This document shows positions 60,809 through 64,000 of a stretch of 64,000 nucleotides of DNA, one piece after another. The position numbers and the translations under genes were made by a program. The notes under the pieces were generated by a model. The model was not told the origin of the DNA, did no database searches, and saw only the letters and a list, made by a program, of their open reading frames with translations. Position 1 is the first letter of the stretch. Every line of letters starts with the position of its first letter. This DNA is from Rhizobium sp. Root708 (lineage in GTDB: Bacteria > Pseudomonadota > Alphaproteobacteria > Rhizobiales > Rhizobiaceae), in NCBI RefSeq assembly GCF_001429725.1, contig NZ_LMHV01000012.1:310875-374874 (forward strand), given 5' to 3'.

Positions 60809-61282
60809 TCAGCCGTAGGCCTGCGTTAGCTTCGCGATGTCGAGCTTCACCATGCCGAGCATGACCTCCGTGACGCGCTTTGCGCGCTCCGGATCCGGAC
60901 TGGCGATCATCTCGGACAGGGCCCTCGGCACGATCTGCCAGCAGAGACCCCATCGATCCCGGAGCCAGCCGCACTGCTCTTCCGCGCCGCCGTTCTGCAG
61001 GAAGGCGTTCCATATCCGGTCGATCTCTTCCTGCGTTTCACATTCCACCGAGATCGAGAAAGCGTGGTTGAAGGCATCGAGTGGGCCGGCCTGCATCGCC
61101 ACGAAATCCTGCTGCCCCAGCTTGAACTCGACGATGATGACGCTGCCCGGAGGGCCGCTCGGCGTTTCGACGGGAAGCACGGTTGTGCGTCCCATCGACG
61201 AATTCGGAATTGTTGCCACATAGAAATCGACGGCTTGCTTTACATCTTTATCGAACCACAGATTCGACGTGACCTTAAGCAT
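60809..61282 (-). CDS. VOC family (PhnB-like) protein
   Basis: A 157-residue protein of the PhnB-like vicinal oxygen chelate group. MLKVTSNLWFDKDVKQAVDFY is a typical start, and NHAFSISVECETQEEIDRIWN and WLRDRWGLCWQIVP are conserved stretches. It was once annotated as 3-demethylubiquinone methyltransferase, which is not supported. Biochemical role unknown. Confidence 0.88.
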   Translation of the reverse strand: MLKVTSNLWFDKDVKQAVDFYVATIPNSSMGRTTVLPVETPSGPPGSVIIVEFKLGQQDFVAMQAGPLDAFNHAFSISVECETQEEIDRIWNAFLQNGGAEEQCGWLRDRWGLCWQIVPRALSEMIASPDPERAKRVTEVMLGMVKLDIAKLTQAYG

Positions 61283-61398
61283 GGCTTCTCCTCCTCGTTT
61301 CTCTTCGGCGAAATGTCCGAACAGCCCAAGGACGGTGTGGCCAGGCTCGATCCGACAGCGCGGCGGGTCATTTCTGCAAATTCGGACGCGCCCGATAT

Positions 61399-61426
61399 TT
61401 GACGTTTACGCAAACGTCAATATTTT
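61399..61426 (+). promoter_or_regulatory. Promoter and inverted-repeat operator of the acyl-CoA dehydrogenase operon
   Basis: The arms TTGACGTTT and AAACGTCAA with spacer ACGC (61399-61420) match the repeat at 2274-2293 in all but one position. TTGACG doubles as a -35, and TATTTT at 61421-61426 is a possible -10 with a 16-bp spacer, so a bound protein would block or reshape the promoter. Confidence 0.7.
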
Positions 61427-61484
61427 GTAAGAGTCTCTCGAATGCCGGTGTCATCCGGCGTGCCGAATTGGAGGAATTCGAACG

Positions 61485-63281
61485 ATGCCAGTCTACAAGG
61501 CCCCGGTTAACGACACGCTCTTCGTGCTGAACGACGTGCTCGGCCTGGAACGCTACAACAATCTCCCGGGGTTTGCCGACGCGACGCCAGACATGATCGA
61601 GGCGATTTTGGGCGAGGCTGCGAAGGTCGCCGAGGAAGCGCTCTTTCCACTCAACTATTCCGGCGACCAGGAAGGCTGCACGCGCCGCGAGGATGGCTCG
61701 GTCTCGGTGCCGAAGGGCTTCAAGCAGGCATATGATGCCTACTGCCAGGGCGGCTGGACCGGCCTTGCCGTTCCCGAGGAATTCGGCGGTCAGGGCCTTC
61801 CCTATGCGCTGCATGCCGCCGTCGGCGAATATACCTCCGCCGCCAACATGTCGCTGATGATGTATCCGGGACTGACCCAGGGCGCGATCGCGGCGATCCT
61901 CGTGCATGGCTCGGACGAGCAGAAGCAGACCTATCTGCCGAAAATGGTCTCCGGCGAATGGTCCGGCACGATGAACCTCACCGAGCCGCATTGCGGCACT
62001 GATCTCGGCCTGCTGCGTACCAAGGCGGTGCCGCAGGCAGACGGCAGCTACAAACTATCAGGCCAGAAGATCTTCATTTCCGCAGGCGAGCACGACATGA
62101 CGGACAATATCGTCCATCTGGTGTTGGCCCGCATCGAGGGCGCACCCGAGGGTACCCGGGGCATTTCGCTCTTCATCGTCCCGAAGTTTATGGTCACGGC
62201 TGATGGCGCGGTTGGAGCGCGCAACCAGGTCTCCTGCGGCGCGGTCGAGCACAAGATGGGTATTCACGGCAACGCCACCTGCGTCATGAACTATGACGAT
62301 GCGGCCGGCTTCCTCATTGGCGCCGAGAACAAGGGCCTCAGCGCCATGTTCGTGATGATGAACGAGGCGCGTCTCAGCGTCGGCCTGCAGGGACTGGCAA
62401 TCTCCGAAATCGCTTACCAGAACGCCGTCAACTATGCCCGCGAGCGCATCCAGGGCCGTTCTCTGTCCGGCCCGAAGGCGCCGGAAAAGAAGGCGGATCC
62501 GATCATCGTGCATCCGGATATCCGCCGCACGCTGATGACGATCCGCGCCTTCAACGAGGCCGGCCGCGCCTTCCTGCTCTGGACGGCGCTGAAATCCGAC
62601 ATCGCCCACCGCTCGGCGGACGAGAAGGAGCGCCAGACGGCCGACGATATCCTCGGCCTCGTCACCCCTATCCTCAAGGGCGTCCTGACCGACAAGGGCT
62701 TCGACCACGCCGTCATGGCCCAGCAGGTCTTCGGTGGCCACGGTTACATCGAAGAGCACGGCATGAGCCAATATGTGCGCGATGCGCGCATCGCCATGAT
62801 CTACGAGGGTGCCAACGGCATCCAGGCGCTCGATCTGGTCGGCCGCAAGCTCGGCCAGAACGGCGGCCGCGCCGTCATGGCGCTGTTCAAGGAAATCGGC
62901 GATTTCTGCGAGGAAAACCGCAACGACGAACAGATGGCCTTCTTCACCAAGAACCTGAAGAAGGGGTTGAACGACGTGCAGGCGGCAACCATGTGGTTCA
63001 TGCAGCATGCGATGGCCAAGCCCGACAATGCCGGCGCCGGCTCGACCGACTACATGCACCTCTTCGGTCTCGTCGTGCTCGGCTACATGTGGGCAAAGAT
63101 GGCGAAGGCCGCCGAGGACGGCATTGCCGCCGGAGAGACGGAGCGCGAGGCCTTCCTTCGCAACAAACTGATCACCGCGCGCTTCTTCATGGAGCGGATC
63201 ATGCCGGAAACGGCGCTGCGCAAGGCCCGGATCGAAACCGGTGCCGAAACGATGATGACCTTGGCCGCCGAGGCCTTTTGA
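61485..63281 (+). CDS. Acyl-CoA dehydrogenase (three-domain type)
   Basis: A 598-residue flavoenzyme longer than short-chain acyl-CoA dehydrogenases. N-terminal, middle beta ([30 protein letters not shown]) and C-terminal helical domains are clear. The C-terminal half has [20 protein letters not shown] and [30 protein letters not shown], where the catalytic Glu of the latter group sits. A further C-terminal domain (about 470-598) is typical of this group, linked to long-chain fatty acid degradation. The GGAGGAAT ribosome-binding site lies upstream. It is the first gene of an operon with a thiolase 36 bases downstream. Confidence 0.93.
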   Translation: MPVYKAPVNDTLFVLNDVLGLERYNNLPGFADATPDMIEAILGEAAKVAEEALFPLNYSGDQEGCTRREDGSVSVPKGFKQAYDAYCQGGWTGLAVPEEFGGQGLPYALHAAVGEYTSAANMSLMMYPGLTQGAIAAILVHGSDEQKQTYLPKMVSGEWSGTMNLTEPHCGTDLGLLRTKAVPQADGSYKLSGQKIFISAGEHDMTDNIVHLVLARIEGAPEGTRGISLFIVPKFMVTADGAVGARNQVSCGAVEHKMGIHGNATCVMNYDDAAGFLIGAENKGLSAMFVMMNEARLSVGLQGLAISEIAYQNAVNYARERIQGRSLSGPKAPEKKADPIIVHPDIRRTLMTIRAFNEAGRAFLLWTALKSDIAHRSADEKERQTADDILGLVTPILKGVLTDKGFDHAVMAQQVFGGHGYIEEHGMSQYVRDARIAMIYEGANGIQALDLVGRKLGQNGGRAVMALFKEIGDFCEENRNDEQMAFFTKNLKKGLNDVQAATMWFMQHAMAKPDNAGAGSTDYMHLFGLVVLGYMWAKMAKAAEDGIAAGETEREAFLRNKLITARFFMERIMPETALRKARIETGAETMMTLAAEAF

Positions 63282-63317
63282 GTTCAACGGCGCCCGCGCC
63301 GACAGGGAGATAGAGGA

Positions 63318-64000
63318 ATGACCGAGGTTTTCATTTACGACCACGTGCGTACGCCACGCGGCCGCGGCAAGAAGGACGGCTCGCTGCACGAAGTACCGTC
63401 GGTGCGGCTTGCCGCCAAAACGCTGGAGGCGATCCGCGACCGCAACGGGCTTGATACGGCAACCGTCGACGACATCATCATGGGCTGCGTCGATCCTGTC
63501 ATGGAAGCCGGCGCCGTGATCCCGCGCGGGGCCGCATTCGAGGCAGGCTACTCCACCAAGGCGCCCGGCATGCAGATTTCCCGCTTCTGCGCCTCCGGTC
63601 TCGACGCGGTGAATTTCGGCGCGGCGAAGATCGCCCAGGGCGCCGATGACATCGTCATCGCCGGTGGCGTGGAGAGCATGTCGCGCGTCGGTCTCGGCAT
63701 GTCCGGCGGCGCCTGGTTCATGGATCCGTCGGTGAACTTCCCGGCCTATTTCATGCCGCAGGGCGTGTCGGCCGACTTGATCGCCACCAAGTACGGCTTC
63801 TCCCGCGATGACGTCGACGCCTATGCCGTCGAGAGCCAGAAGCGCGCGGCGAGTGCCTGGGAGAAGGGCTACTTCAAGAACTCCGTCATTCCGGTGAAGG
63901 ACCAGAACGGCCTAACGATCCTGGCCCATGACGAGCACATGCGCGCGGGCACCGACATGCAGGCGCTGGCGGCGCTCAACCCCTCTTTCCAGATGCCGGG
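63318..64000 (+). CDS. Acetyl-CoA C-acyltransferase (thiolase), cut by the window edge
   Basis: The first 227 residues of a thiolase, running off the right edge. Start MTEVFIYDHVRTPRGRG. The active-site cysteine is Cys91 in SRFCASGLDAVNF, followed by VIAGGVESMSRVG. GAGGA lies just before the ATG at 63318. Placed after the acyl-CoA dehydrogenase, it would perform the last step of beta-oxidation. In related genomes a FadB-type multifunctional gene follows, from memory. Confidence 0.95.
   Translation, partial: MTEVFIYDHVRTPRGRGKKDGSLHEVPSVRLAAKTLEAIRDRNGLDTATVDDIIMGCVDPVMEAGAVIPRGAAFEAGYSTKAPGMQISRFCASGLDAVNFGAAKIAQGADDIVIAGGVESMSRVGLGMSGGAWFMDPSVNFPAYFMPQGVSADLIATKYGFSRDDVDAYAVESQKRAASAWEKGYFKNSVIPVKDQNGLTILAHDEHMRAGTDMQALAALNPSFQMP

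Noticed and set aside
62058..63389. 443-codon open frame antisense to the acyl-CoA dehydrogenase
   Set aside because: Shadow frame with no recognisable domain.
1..64000. CRISPR arrays, rRNA genes, insertion sequences
   Set aside because: I saw no regularly spaced repeats, no rRNA sequence and no transposase gene on either strand.

Overview
The window looks like a chromosomal segment from a member of the Rhizobiaceae (Rhizobium, Agrobacterium, Neorhizobium or Ensifer type). Coding sequence is GC-rich. It carries a rhizobial-type flagellin, the cell-cycle regulator GcrA, a SAM-II riboswitch before metZ, a PodJ polarity protein and a long-form dCTP deaminase. From memory, the gene order phoR-pstSCAB-phoU-phoB / gcrA-argD-argF-hslO and podJ / acyl-CoA dehydrogenase-thiolase matches Sinorhizobium meliloti and Agrobacterium chromosomes. 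I could not run a search, so the genus stays open.

Layout. 1-4.6 kb: a lone flagellin, tRNA-Thr(CGU), a nitronate monooxygenase, an unknown membrane protein and PPK2. 4.7-12.5 kb: the phosphate regulon, with PhoR, a Pho box of three 7-bp repeats, the Pst transporter, PhoU and PhoB. 12.6-20.7 kb: a racemase-like gene, gcrA, argD-argF-hslO, apaG, metZ with its riboswitch, dcd and tRNA-Gly(CCC). 20.7-23.8 kb: a 3 kb integrative island bounded by a 48-bp duplication of the tRNA-Gly 3' end, with a tyrosine recombinase and small unknown genes. 23.9-33.6 kb: acyltransferase, chemoreceptor, glycosyltransferase, lone solute-binding protein, TerB-like protein, nuclease-like protein, an S24 repressor and a NarL-type regulator. 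33.7-42.5 kb: DUF952-pyrD, MATE pump, CAP lipoprotein, methyltransferase, YitT-like protein, and the PdeM plus Lhr-type helicase pair. 42.6-51 kb: DadA-like oxidase with a binding protein, Rrf2/AhpD-like pair, lytic transglycosylase, DHFR-like/HxlR divergent pair, TauE/SafE plus TIGR02186, DUF922 and TerC. 51.1-64 kb: PodJ, an Lrp regulator facing a PLP gamma-lyase family enzyme, a three-gene phosphorelay, a VOC protein, and the start of a fatty-acid or branched-chain degradation operon cut by the right edge.

How the parts work together. PhoR/PhoB sense phosphate through PstSCAB/PhoU, and PPK2 next door stores phosphate. GcrA and PodJ belong to the alphaproteobacterial cell-cycle and polarity programme; the gcrA upstream region holds a dense cluster of GANTC (CcrM) sites. 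A shared inverted repeat lies before both the nitronate monooxygenase and the acyl-CoA dehydrogenase, 59 kb apart, and suggests one regulator controls both. No complete new system is evident. The least explained parts are the tRNA-Gly mini-island, the shared operator pair, the GANTC cluster and the phosphorelay that lacks a DNA-binding output.
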